Below are positions 1-8,055 of a DNA stretch of 18,018 nucleotides, piece after piece (the first letter of the stretch is position 1; the number at the start of each line of letters is the position of its first letter). This DNA is from an uncultured Bacteroidota bacterium (GTDB taxonomy: Bacteria > Bacteroidota > Bacteroidia > NS11-12g > UBA9320). The stretch lies in the NCBI GenBank assembly GCA_913056425.1, contig CAJXLR010000010.1:1-18018 (forward strand), written 5' to 3'. A program made the translations under genes and the position numbers. A model generated the notes under the pieces. It was not told the DNA's origin. It saw only the letters and a program-made list of their open reading frames with translations, and searched no databases.

Positions 1-2872
1 CGTTGAAACGTTTTGGGTAAACCCATCAAATACCGATGAAATCATGCTGGGTTCCCGAAGTGGTGGATTTTGGAAAACCACAGATGGAGGTCAAAACTGG
101 TTTTGTTCTACCGACACATTATACGTTACAGGTGTTCAAAGCATCGCAGTAAACCCATTTGACTCTAAAGATGTCATTATCGCAACGCGTCAAGGTGGTA
201 ACGCGAACGCCTATAGTCTGTATCGTTCAAACGACGGTGGAGTAACTTGGGCGATTACCAAGTTTAACCCAGCAAATACTGGAATTGGTGGATTGGGTCG
301 AAATAACCGATTCTATAAAGTTGTTTTCCATCCGACCCGCCAAGGGATGATTTTCATCGGTACTTCAAGTGGTTTATATGTGTCTAAAGATGATTTGAAT
401 TCTTGGACTAGATCTTTCACCGGAAATGCGATAGACATCGATTTTCATCCAACAGAACCAAAAGTCGTTTACGCATTTAACAATAGTGGTACCGATAGAA
501 ATTACCTTAAGATTTCTCGTGATACAGGAGCTAATTTTAGTAACTCGGCACAGTTGAATAACAACAACAATGCAAAGTGTTTTATCGCTGTTTCGCCGGC
601 TGAACCAAAGCACGTATACATGGCTTCAAACAACGGCGTTTGGAGGTCGACTAACGAGGGTGCATTTTTCACGTTTCTAACGAATCCGGATGAAAGCTGC
701 CAAGGCTTTGCTGTATCGGACAAAGATGTGACTAACATGGTTTATGGTTATGTCGATACGGAAGCATCTACGGATGGTGGTAAGTCGTTCCAGCAAGTAA
801 CCTGGTGGAGCAATCGTAACGAGGCGTATGTCCATGCTGATATTCGCGCGGCGGAGTGTCTAGATGGTGTATTCTACCTTGGGACAGATGGCTATCTAGC
901 GAAAAGTGACGATAATGGCAAAACATGGACACGTCTTAACGATGGTACGGGTATTCGTGAATTTTATGCAGTGGGTTTAAGCCAATCGGATTTGACGCAA
1001 CACATGGCAGGCTCGCAAGACAATGGAACGAGCATCTTAAACAAAGATGGTTGGCTCGAGTGGAATGGAGGCGACGGGATGGAAGCCTTGATTTATCCGC
1101 TGAATAACGACATTATGATTGGTTCATGGCAATATGGATCCAGAAATACAACTGCAAATGGTGGACTGACACGAAGAGCAGTTGGTAATCCGGAGAGTGG
1201 TTCGGGTAGTGCCGACTGGGAAGCACCATTGCTCATGGACCCGGAAGATCACATGACCGTATACCATTTTGGAAAGCAGATTTTCAAGTCTACAGATTTT
1301 GGCCAAAACTGGGAGCTGTACAGTAGCCCTGGGCTTTTACAAAACGGAAGTGTTCGAGAAATCAAAGACGCAGCAATGTCTGAGACCTCTTCCCTGGTGA
1401 TGGCGATTTCGCGAAATAGTGTCCTCCGACTCACCGAAGATGGTGGCAAAACATGGAAGAACATTGAGGCAGGACTACCCGGTTATAGTATTACCGACAT
1501 CGCGTTTGATCCGAAAAATGACAGCACAATTGTTGTAACATACAATAGGCATCAGAATGATTCTAGGAAGATTTACATTTCACACAACCGAGGAAACACG
1601 TGGACTAATATCACGAACAACTTGAACAACATGCCGCTTAGAACGGTGGTAATCGATCATACCGATAAGAAACACATTTACGTTGGCGGAGAAATAGGTG
1701 TTTATTACATGGAGATGGGTGGCTCTACTTGGAAACTGTTGGGCGACGATTTTCCTAACGTTACCGTAAAAGACCTTGAAATACAGTATGGATCCAATGT
1801 TATAAAGGCGGCCAGCTGGGGGCGCGGATTATGGCAACATTCACTTCCGGGGAAGGAGGACGCACCTCGTATCGTAAAAACTACCATGGAGAACACCCCT
1901 TCTGCAAGTCAACCAAAAGAATCCATTTCTCAGATCATTACGTGTGAAATTGAGTCCGAAACTGGTCTCGACAGTGTTACGCTCTATTACTCCATCAACT
2001 CAAGTGCTCTGGACCAGCAATCATCCATGACAAATACTACTGGTAATTCATGGCAACCAAATAAAGGCATTCCTTCGCCACAGACGGATGACGTGGTTTA
2101 CTTCAAAATAATTGCAACAGATAAGAATGGACAAATCGCAGAGACTTTCCGCTTTATGTATATCATACGGCCATTTGAGTATTGTGAAGGTGAAGGAAGT
2201 ACCGGTACGGGAGCAGATTGGATAAACTCGGTTGAAATGAATGGCGTGGCAAAAATTAGTGCGAAGAGTCAATACAGCGACTTTACAGACACCAAGTTTG
2301 AGTTGATCGAAGGTGATAGTTATGAACTGACTATAGGGTGTAATTACAGTTTCCCATTGGACACCACTGCGGCGTGGATCGACTTTAACAACGACCGCAC
2401 ATTCTCAGAAAACGAAATGATCGTAATGTCTGAGCTTACGGGTAATCATACAGCGAAAGGAACGGTAACCGTACCATCGGATGCGGTGTTCTATGAGGAT
2501 CTGCGTATGCGTGTTCGTGTATCATACAGCAATGTGATTGAACCTTGTGGCACAGAATCAGGAGAAGTAGAAGACTATACGATCCGATTAAAACACGGTA
2601 AAACAAATAGCCTAGATAACCTAGAACCCGGATTCTATTCCGTGAACCCAAATCCAAATACCGGAGATTTCCAGTTAAGATTGGACAACACGTATAAAAA
2701 CGTTTCTATATCGATTTACACAATTGATGGACGAGAAGTGATGAAAGCGGACTACCACAACGTTTCAAGAGCCCGAATTAATCGTCAACTTAAACCTGGA
2801 ACATATCTAGTTCACGTAGCTGCTGATGGGCTCTACGGAAATGAAAAAATCATTATTCAACCAAAAAACTAA
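1..2872 (+). CDS. T9SS-exported sortilin/BNR beta-propeller protein with GEVED domain (5' end outside window)
   Basis: The reading frame is open from base 2 and runs into the first ATG at 44 without a break (VETFWVNPSNTDEIM), so the true start lies upstream of the window. From 44 onward there are 942 residues. About the first 600 are a beta-propeller of the VPS10/sortilin type, shown by repeated Asp-box motifs such as TTDGGQNW, SNDGGVTW, KSDDNGKTW, KSTDFGQNW and TEDGGKTW. A GEVED domain follows, from about residue 713 (YCEGEG, nt 2180) to GEVEDY at about 840-845. The last 75 or so residues form a type A T9SS sorting domain, with VNPNPNTGDF, a 'YTIDGREV' strand and a 'LKPGTYLVHV' strand. The protein is therefore expected to be exported across the outer membrane and anchored or released. 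Its ligand or enzymatic role is not evident; propellers of this kind can be adhesins or be fused to hydrolases, and any N-terminal catalytic domain would be outside the window. It ends 6 bp before the carbonic anhydrase gene. Confidence 0.9.
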   Translation, partial: VETFWVNPSNTDEIMLGSRSGGFWKTTDGGQNWFCSTDTLYVTGVQSIAVNPFDSKDVIIATRQGGNANAYSLYRSNDGGVTWAITKFNPANTGIGGLGRNNRFYKVVFHPTRQGMIFIGTSSGLYVSKDDLNSWTRSFTGNAIDIDFHPTEPKVVYAFNNSGTDRNYLKISRDTGANFSNSAQLNNNNNAKCFIAVSPAEPKHVYMASNNGVWRSTNEGAFFTFLTNPDESCQGFAVSDKDVTNMVYGYVDTEASTDGGKSFQQVTWWSNRNEAYVHADIRAAECLDGVFYLGTDGYLAKSDDNGKTWTRLNDGTGIREFYAVGLSQSDLTQHMAGSQDNGTSILNKDGWLEWNGGDGMEALIYPLNNDIMIGSWQYGSRNTTANGGLTRRAVGNPESGSGSADWEAPLLMDPEDHMTVYHFGKQIFKSTDFGQNWELYSSPGLLQNGSVREIKDAAMSETSSLVMAISRNSVLRLTEDGGKTWKNIEAGLPGYSITDIAFDPKNDSTIVVTYNRHQNDSRKIYISHNRGNTWTNITNNLNNMPLRTVVIDHTDKKHIYVGGEIGVYYMEMGGSTWKLLGDDFPNVTVKDLEIQYGSNVIKAASWGRGLWQHSLPGKEDAPRIVKTTMENTPSASQPKESISQIITCEIESETGLDSVTLYYSINSSALDQQSSMTNTTGNSWQPNKGIPSPQTDDVVYFKIIATDKNGQIAETFRFMYIIRPFEYCEGEGSTGTGADWINSVEMNGVAKISAKSQYSDFTDTKFELIEGDSYELTIGCNYSFPLDTTAAWIDFNNDRTFSENEMIVMSELTGNHTAKGTVTVPSDAVFYEDLRMRVRVSYSNVIEPCGTESGEVEDYTIRLKHGKTNSLDNLEPGFYSVNPNPNTGDFQLRLDNTYKNVSISIYTIDGREVMKADYHNVSRARINRQLKPGTYLVHVAADGLYGNEKIIIQPKN

Positions 2873-2878
2873 TAAAGG

Positions 2879-3448
2879 ATGTCATTCGACACAATCATTA
2901 ACAAACTGAAAGAAGGTAATGCGCGCTTTGTGGCTGATGAGCTGCAACATGCAAACATCGACCAATTGAGAAGAGATGGACTTACCAGTGGTCAGAGCCC
3001 GGATGTAATTGTCTTAAGTTGTGCTGATAGTAGGGTAGTGCCCGAACTTGCATTTGATGCAGGTCTTGGAGAGCTATTCGTTGTGCGCGTAGCCGGAAAC
3101 GTTGCAAATTCCTCATCCCTTGCAAGTATTGAATATGCAGTAGCCCACGTTGGGTCAAAGATTATCGTTGTTTTGGGCCATGAAAGTTGTGGGGCTGTTA
3201 CTGCGGCGTTAGCTGGTGGCGATAACGGATACAATTTGAATCATCTTCTAGCTCACATTGTACCTGCAATTCAAGAATCTGGTGAAGGTGCAAACTTGAA
3301 CGATGTGGTTCGAATCAATGCACGAAAGAATGCAGAAGAGTTGGTGAACAGATCAGCTATTGTTCGAGATGCTGTAAACGAGGGTCGTGTTAGAATTGTA
3401 CCGGCGTATTACAATCTAACCAACGGTAAAATCGATTTTCTCGACTAA
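2879..3448 (+). CDS. beta-class carbonic anhydrase
   Basis: This 189-residue protein should interconvert CO2 and bicarbonate using a zinc ion in the cytoplasm; no signal peptide is seen. The family motifs are complete: CADSR (Cys48, Asp50, Arg52) and HESCG (His101, Cys104), giving the Cys-His-Cys zinc ligands and the Asp-Arg dyad. The intervening block 'ELFVVRVAGN' and 'SIEYAVAHVG' are typical of bacterial beta-CAs. The length is slightly below the usual 200-220 residues, with no key residue missing. The ATG lies 6 bp after the preceding T9SS gene; no clear Shine-Dalgarno beyond 'aaagg' is present, which is normal for Bacteroidota. The stop codon overlaps the start of the bestrophin gene (TAATG), so translation of the two is probably coupled. 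The assignment to the beta class is secure; which clade within it is not. Confidence 0.95.
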   Translation: MSFDTIINKLKEGNARFVADELQHANIDQLRRDGLTSGQSPDVIVLSCADSRVVPELAFDAGLGELFVVRVAGNVANSSSLASIEYAVAHVGSKIIVVLGHESCGAVTAALAGGDNGYNLNHLLAHIVPAIQESGEGANLNDVVRINARKNAEELVNRSAIVRDAVNEGRVRIVPAYYNLTNGKIDFLD

Positions 3449-4494
3449 TGTATGTACGGAAGAACTTCACGTTTAAAGGTATCATGTCCTTTTCCGGTGG
3501 CCACCTCATTTGGCTCACCGCTTGGGCAGTGCTTGTACCGGTTTTTACAGAGTATCTGCATGGTAAGGGCTTTTTTGGATTTAAGGTTCCGTGGTTGCCT
3601 GTATCTTTAGTAGGTACAGCGGTAGCTTTTTATGTTGGTTTTAAAAACAACAGTTCGTATGATCGGTTATGGGAAGCACGTAAGATTTGGGGAGCTATAG
3701 TTAATAGCAGCCGCATGTGGGGCGCAACCGTGCGAAGCTATGTCACCAATCAATTTCGCGACTCTGATGTATCGGAACAAGAGTTGCAAATGATTCACAA
3801 GAGGTTGATTTATAAACATATCGGCTGGCTGTATTCTTTGCGCAGTCAATTACTTATTCCAACACAATGGGAACACATCAATCAGGGACAGATGGTGCGA
3901 AGAACCACAGAAGCTCGTTTGAAAACCTTTGGTGTTGGTTTGTTTGCCGATGAAATTACAGAAACCGAACTCCCAAAATGCTTGGCTCAAGAGGAGATTA
4001 ATCAGCTCATTAATAGTCAAAACACGGCCACGCAAATCATTGATAATCAATCGCAACAGCTTAAGGAGTTACGAGACGTTGATTTAATTGATGATTTCCG
4101 ACACATGGAATTGCAACAGATCCTGAACGATTTCTATATACATCAAGGCAAATGTGAGCGCATCAAGAAGTTTCCATTACCACGACAATATGGGTCAATG
4201 AGCTTCATTTTCATTGGCATTTTCATTTTCCTTTTACCCTTTGGTTTGGTAACCGAATTCCACGATATGACTGAATGGGGAGCATGGCTATCAATACCCT
4301 TTACCGTGATTGTTGGCTGGGTTTTCCTAATGATGGAACTTGTGGGCGATTACTCGGAAAATCCATTTGAAGGCCTCGGCAATGATATCCCGATGCTCGC
4401 TCTTTGTCGTACCATAGAAATCGACCTTAAAGAGATGCTTGGTGAAACAGATTTACCGCCTTCGATTAAGCCGGTGAACGACGTTTTAATGTAG
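3448..4494 (+). CDS. bestrophin-family (RFP-TM/UPF0187) ion channel
   Basis: This 348-residue membrane protein matches the bacterial bestrophin family. The family signature 'FKNNSSYDRLWEARKIWG' (residues 65-82) follows the second hydrophobic segment. Predicted membrane segments are at about residues 14-35, 48-65, 250-270 and 280-299. The C-terminal motif 'GDYSENPFEGLGNDIPM' (300-316) resembles the bestrophin segment following the last helix. The region between about 145 and 210 is hydrophilic and Gln-rich and makes the protein longer than the roughly 300 residues of the structurally studied Klebsiella homologue. Bestrophins are pentameric channels; eukaryotic members pass chloride and bicarbonate, while the Klebsiella protein is reported as a cation channel, so the ion carried here is uncertain. 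The ATG overlaps the stop of the carbonic anhydrase gene, which makes bicarbonate a reasonable inferred substrate. The stop is one base from that of the convergent LamG gene. Confidence 0.88.
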   Translation: MYVRKNFTFKGIMSFSGGHLIWLTAWAVLVPVFTEYLHGKGFFGFKVPWLPVSLVGTAVAFYVGFKNNSSYDRLWEARKIWGAIVNSSRMWGATVRSYVTNQFRDSDVSEQELQMIHKRLIYKHIGWLYSLRSQLLIPTQWEHINQGQMVRRTTEARLKTFGVGLFADEITETELPKCLAQEEINQLINSQNTATQIIDNQSQQLKELRDVDLIDDFRHMELQQILNDFYIHQGKCERIKKFPLPRQYGSMSFIFIGIFIFLLPFGLVTEFHDMTEWGAWLSIPFTVIVGWVFLMMELVGDYSENPFEGLGNDIPMLALCRTIEIDLKEMLGETDLPPSIKPVNDVLM

Positions 4495-4495
4495 G

Positions 4496-6616
4496 TTACT
4501 CTACGATTAAGCGTTGACTATAGCGCTGTTCGTTTTCATCCAGTATGACGACGATATAAGTGCCCGGATCTAGCTCGAAATCTATCGAGGTGTTTCTGAC
4601 GTTTTCGACTTTTTTGTGTACTACAACTTCACCCACTACAGACAAGATTTGAACTTGTTTTATGTTGTACCGTGGAGATTCAATCGCGATGGAGTTGTTT
4701 GACGGGTTTGGATAAAGCAGTATCTCGCCGTGTATGAATGATACAATTCCAAGTCCACGCACCTGAACACATTCAGACTCAACAGTACAGTTATCTTTAG
4801 TAACAACTACTTTAAAAAACCCACTATAGGGTGCAACAAACGATTGTTTATTACCTCCGGTCAACGCCGTGTTTTTATCACAGTCGTACCACACATACTT
4901 GGCATTATCTTCATTAGCAGTTATCGTACTCGAGTCCAAAGAGATACCAGCGTCCACGGTAACGACAGTGATATCCGTCTGAACTGCACTGTCGCAACCG
5001 GTTGATGAGGTAAGATTTTGCGTAACAAGCTGGGATGTGAAGTACCATTCATCACCCACTCGAAGAGAATCACAACCTTCATCAGTTAAGTTGATGTTAT
5101 AAGATGGATGAATCTCTACCTTGTACGTGATTACCGAATCGCATCCATGTTTTGAAGTGAATGACTCAGGATATTCTCCGGATGATGAATACACAGCACC
5201 GGTTGGGGAGACAAATGAATCACATGACATTATTTGCTCTATTGTATCATAGGATTGGAAGATGGTCAAATCTAAGTTGATTACCGAATCACAACCATAT
5301 TGGTTGGCATTTGATAGCTTCTCTTGGTACACTCCTGTCTTCGTGTATGTGTTCATTAAAGCCGAAGTATATCGATCACATGTGGCTTCTTTTAAGGTTG
5401 AAAACGTAGTGGGAAAGATGTCCAGCTCAATCGTGTGAACAGAGTCACACCCGGTGTTTGCTTGGTTGGTAAACCGAAGCGTTGTATCGCCGTAAAACCA
5501 AGTAGATTCTATCTTTAGGGAATCACAAGCTGTCACCGACTCATTGGTTGCTTTGGCCTGCCTAACGAGTACATCACGTAAATAAATCGAGTCGCATCCG
5601 TCTTGTGTAACCCCAACTACGGTGTCACGATATAAACCACTCGAATGGTAAATATTACCAAGCCGGGAAACAAATGAGTCACAAGCAGTCACTTGTTTGT
5701 AGTCGAATACTCGCCCTAGCCTGAGTTTAACGGTTATTACGGAATCACATCCGGCTTTGTTCTTCATAGTTTCGGTATAGGTCCCTGGGGAAGTGTATGT
5801 TTTACCAGATGGACCTGTGTAGGTGTAGCATGCAAATGTGTCAAATTCAGCTTTTGTGTCGCCCCCCTTAATCGTATCGCCTACTACCCAATTTGATGAT
5901 GAGCCACTTAGCGCAAAACCACTTAATGTTCCGTTTTTTGATCCAGAGGTGTTGTCTCTGGCTGTTTTGTTTGTTGTGTTTGTTTTCCCTGCATCACCAT
6001 CGTTCAACTTGTAGTAAGCAACGAGGCCTTTTGGTTGCGAACAATATTCTTTGTTCATGTCTGCCTGGATTTCCTTTTGAGTACGAGCAATATTGAAGAC
6101 TCGAACCTCATCTATGTCACCTGTAAAGTTGTTTGTCCCGTCAACTCTCTGTCCGATACGCATATTTACACTACTTCCGGTATTAATGGTCGTAGATATA
6201 TTGCCCGACCGCTCCAACGCGCCATCTACATAAAGACTTATAGGCGCACTGGTTGAATTGGATAGCACTACAGCCACGTGGTGCCACTTTCCGTCATTAA
6301 TTGCAGTCTTCCCGTCTATTCCGCTACCCGAGACTTCCAGTCTTAACGTGTTGTTTGTTTTTATGTTTAGTGTGAATCGAGCTCCAGTAGACGCAGCTCC
6401 CCAATCCGTTATGATTTGTTGGCGACCTCCTTTTTGAGGGTCGCAGTTGGCGGAAGTTCTAATTCGAGCTTCGACCGTGCGTACGTTCCGTCCTGATATT
6501 CCCGGATATGTTGTCTGTACTACGTCGTCGCTTCCATCGAAATTCAACGCAACATTTTGAGATGAAACCTCCAAGACAAAGCAAAGAAGGCTGACTATTG
6601 TGGTAAAAAATCTCAT
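4496..6616 (-). CDS. LamG-domain, Cys-repeat, T9SS-exported surface protein
   Basis: The longest frame begins at a TTG at 6640, but the ATG at 6616 is the better start. From it the protein begins with a short basic end and a hydrophobic stretch (MRFFTTIVSLLCFVL) ending near SSQ, a typical signal peptide, and has 706 residues. Residues of about 20-185 form a LamG/concanavalin-like domain ('KWHHVAVVLSNS', 'ISLYVDG', 'GDIDEVRVFN'). About 260-550 hold six two-cysteine repeats, annotated separately. About 554-620 is an Ig-like domain of the Bacteroidota type ('YVWYDCDKN ... YSGFFKVVVTKDNCTVESECV'). The last 75 residues are a T9SS sorting domain ('ILLYPNPSNNS', 'LDPGTYIVVIL'). It is probably a surface adhesin or glycan-binding protein; no catalytic domain is visible. 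It begins 35 bp downstream of the GH1 gene and may be the last gene of that transcript, although its exported, adhesin-like nature differs from the cytoplasmic enzymes upstream. Confidence 0.88.
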   Translation of the reverse strand: MRFFTTIVSLLCFVLEVSSQNVALNFDGSDDVVQTTYPGISGRNVRTVEARIRTSANCDPQKGGRQQIITDWGAASTGARFTLNIKTNNTLRLEVSGSGIDGKTAINDGKWHHVAVVLSNSTSAPISLYVDGALERSGNISTTINTGSSVNMRIGQRVDGTNNFTGDIDEVRVFNIARTQKEIQADMNKEYCSQPKGLVAYYKLNDGDAGKTNTTNKTARDNTSGSKNGTLSGFALSGSSSNWVVGDTIKGGDTKAEFDTFACYTYTGPSGKTYTSPGTYTETMKNKAGCDSVITVKLRLGRVFDYKQVTACDSFVSRLGNIYHSSGLYRDTVVGVTQDGCDSIYLRDVLVRQAKATNESVTACDSLKIESTWFYGDTTLRFTNQANTGCDSVHTIELDIFPTTFSTLKEATCDRYTSALMNTYTKTGVYQEKLSNANQYGCDSVINLDLTIFQSYDTIEQIMSCDSFVSPTGAVYSSSGEYPESFTSKHGCDSVITYKVEIHPSYNINLTDEGCDSLRVGDEWYFTSQLVTQNLTSSTGCDSAVQTDITVVTVDAGISLDSSTITANEDNAKYVWYDCDKNTALTGGNKQSFVAPYSGFFKVVVTKDNCTVESECVQVRGLGIVSFIHGEILLYPNPSNNSIAIESPRYNIKQVQILSVVGEVVVHKKVENVRNTSIDFELDPGTYIVVILDENEQRYSQRLIVE
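4967..5839 (-). repeat. six tandem ~50-residue two-cysteine protein repeats
   Basis: Within the LamG protein, numbering from the ATG at 6616, cysteine pairs fall at 263/290, 312/341, 364/390, 413/442, 465/492 and 515/541. The period is 49-52 residues. The consensus is roughly 'aCDSf.s..g..Y..sG.Y.e......GCDSvi...l.i'. The second cysteine is always in a GCDS motif; the first is in CDS or CDR except in repeat 1 (CYT). The copies have diverged, so this is an old protein-level duplication. The even cysteine count suggests one disulfide per repeat, formed after export (inference). Confidence 0.85.
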
Positions 6617-6651
6617 AAAAACTCGTTTTTGGTGAAACAAGTTTAACTTTT

Positions 6652-8055
6652 TTATTGCACTTCGCTCGTATCAGCGGTCATGTCTTTGCGCTGAGTTGCC
6701 ATGAACTCTTTTACCCAAAACGCAGACGCCTTGGGGGTACGTGCTAAACTGTCAAAGTTTGTTTTGAATAAGCCAAATGGTGCGGTATATCCTTCTGCCC
6801 ATTCATAGTTGTCCATCAAACTCCAAAAGAAAAGACCTTGCAACCTACGGGATCGCATGTGATGCTTTACGGATTGCAGTACTCGGTTGTAATAGTTGAT
6901 TCTATACGAATCACGCATGTTTTCACTAGTATCGTCCTCCTCCATACTTATTCCACATTCGGTTGCTATAAGTGGAATATCAGGCACCTCTAGTTTAAGT
7001 TTATCAAGAATTTCTAACAATGCGTTGGGATACACTTCTTGCCCCAAATTGGTAACCAGCTTACCACGTTTATCCGCAGGTATCAAACTGGCTTTCAGAT
7101 ATGGTATCGACCATTGATGCTTCACTACTTCGCGTGTATAGACTTGAACCCCAAGGAAATCGGGGTTGCACAGCATATTACTCATATCGGATGTTTGAAC
7201 ATATTTCTCAATCTTGTTCAAAAACCTCAGTTCTTCTTGTGGATAGGATGCTTTGATGATAGGATCTAGAAAAAGGTGATTAACTAGCTTGTCACATCTC
7301 CTAGCCGCAGCACTATTCGACGCGCTTTTGATGGCTGGGTATACCGGTGCAAACGACAATGCGGTACCTACTTTCCCATAAGCCACACTCTGAAGTAAGT
7401 TAACACCCATACCATTGGCTAGATTAACATGATGTACTGCTGGGAGGAAGCTTCGGAGCCCGCTCCGACCGGGAGCGTGAATGCCAAGAAAGTGGCCTGC
7501 ACCAACAAATACAAAAGGTTCATTCATTACAATCCAGCGGTCAACACAATCATTTAATGCTTCGACAACAACGTGTGCATAATCAAGAAACCGTTGGACC
7601 GTATCACGGTTTGTCCAACCACCTTTTTCTTCAAGTGCTTGTGGCAAGTCCCAATGATACAAGACATACCACGGTGTAATACCGCGCTTTAGCTGTTCGT
7701 CTGTTAGCCGTTTATAGAAATCTAGTCCCGTTTGATTGATGGGTCCAAATCCTTCCGGAAAAATTCTTGACCAACTAATAGAGGTTTTGAAGTGGTCCAA
7801 CCCAAGCCATGACACCAAACCTAAATCTTGGTCGTACCTGTTGTAGAAATCACATGACAACTCAGCATTTCTCAGATCCTTGATTTTGTGTGCAGGGAAT
7901 GCATCCCAAATACTTGGTCCTCGACCTTCAGTTCGTGCAGCACCCTCCGTTTGGTACGCCGATATGCCTACACCCCATATAAAGTCTTTAGGTGAATATA
8001 GTTGAGGAGGAGTAACATTGGATTCACGAAGAAAACTCGAGCTGCCGGGCGCCAT
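6652..8055 (-). CDS. glycoside hydrolase family 1 (beta-glucosidase/beta-glycosidase-like)
   Basis: This is a complete 467-residue GH1 (beta/alpha)8-barrel enzyme. It shows the N-terminal signature 'FIWGVGISAYQTEGA' (residues 25-39), the substrate-binding 'YHWDLPQAL' (133-141), the acid/base Glu179 in 'VMNEP', and the C-terminal 'FFWSLMDNYEWAEGY'. The nucleophile is Glu366 in 'IATECGIS', where most GH1 enzymes read TENG, so the residue after the nucleophile is Cys instead of Asn. There is no signal peptide, so it should act in the cytoplasm on a soluble or membrane-inner-face glycoside. The ATG start overlaps the 3' end of the glycosyltransferase gene by 32 bp and no other ATG occurs before residue 177, so the overlap is probably real. 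GH1 also includes transglycosidases such as the plant galactolipid enzyme SFR2, so simple beta-glucosidase activity should not be assumed. No terminator is seen after it. Confidence 0.92.
   Translation of the reverse strand: MAPGSSSFLRESNVTPPQLYSPKDFIWGVGISAYQTEGAARTEGRGPSIWDAFPAHKIKDLRNAELSCDFYNRYDQDLGLVSWLGLDHFKTSISWSRIFPEGFGPINQTGLDFYKRLTDEQLKRGITPWYVLYHWDLPQALEEKGGWTNRDTVQRFLDYAHVVVEALNDCVDRWIVMNEPFVFVGAGHFLGIHAPGRSGLRSFLPAVHHVNLANGMGVNLLQSVAYGKVGTALSFAPVYPAIKSASNSAAARRCDKLVNHLFLDPIIKASYPQEELRFLNKIEKYVQTSDMSNMLCNPDFLGVQVYTREVVKHQWSIPYLKASLIPADKRGKLVTNLGQEVYPNALLEILDKLKLEVPDIPLIATECGISMEEDDTSENMRDSYRINYYNRVLQSVKHHMRSRRLQGLFFWSLMDNYEWAEGYTAPFGLFKTNFDSLARTPKASAFWVKEFMATQRKDMTADTSEVQ

Noticed and set aside
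4967..5839. DNA-level tandem repeat or CRISPR-like array
   Set aside because: The periodicity is at the protein level with diverged DNA; there are no identical direct repeats with spacers.
6617..6640. TTG start of the LamG protein
   Set aside because: The ATG at 6616 gives a compact, standard signal peptide.
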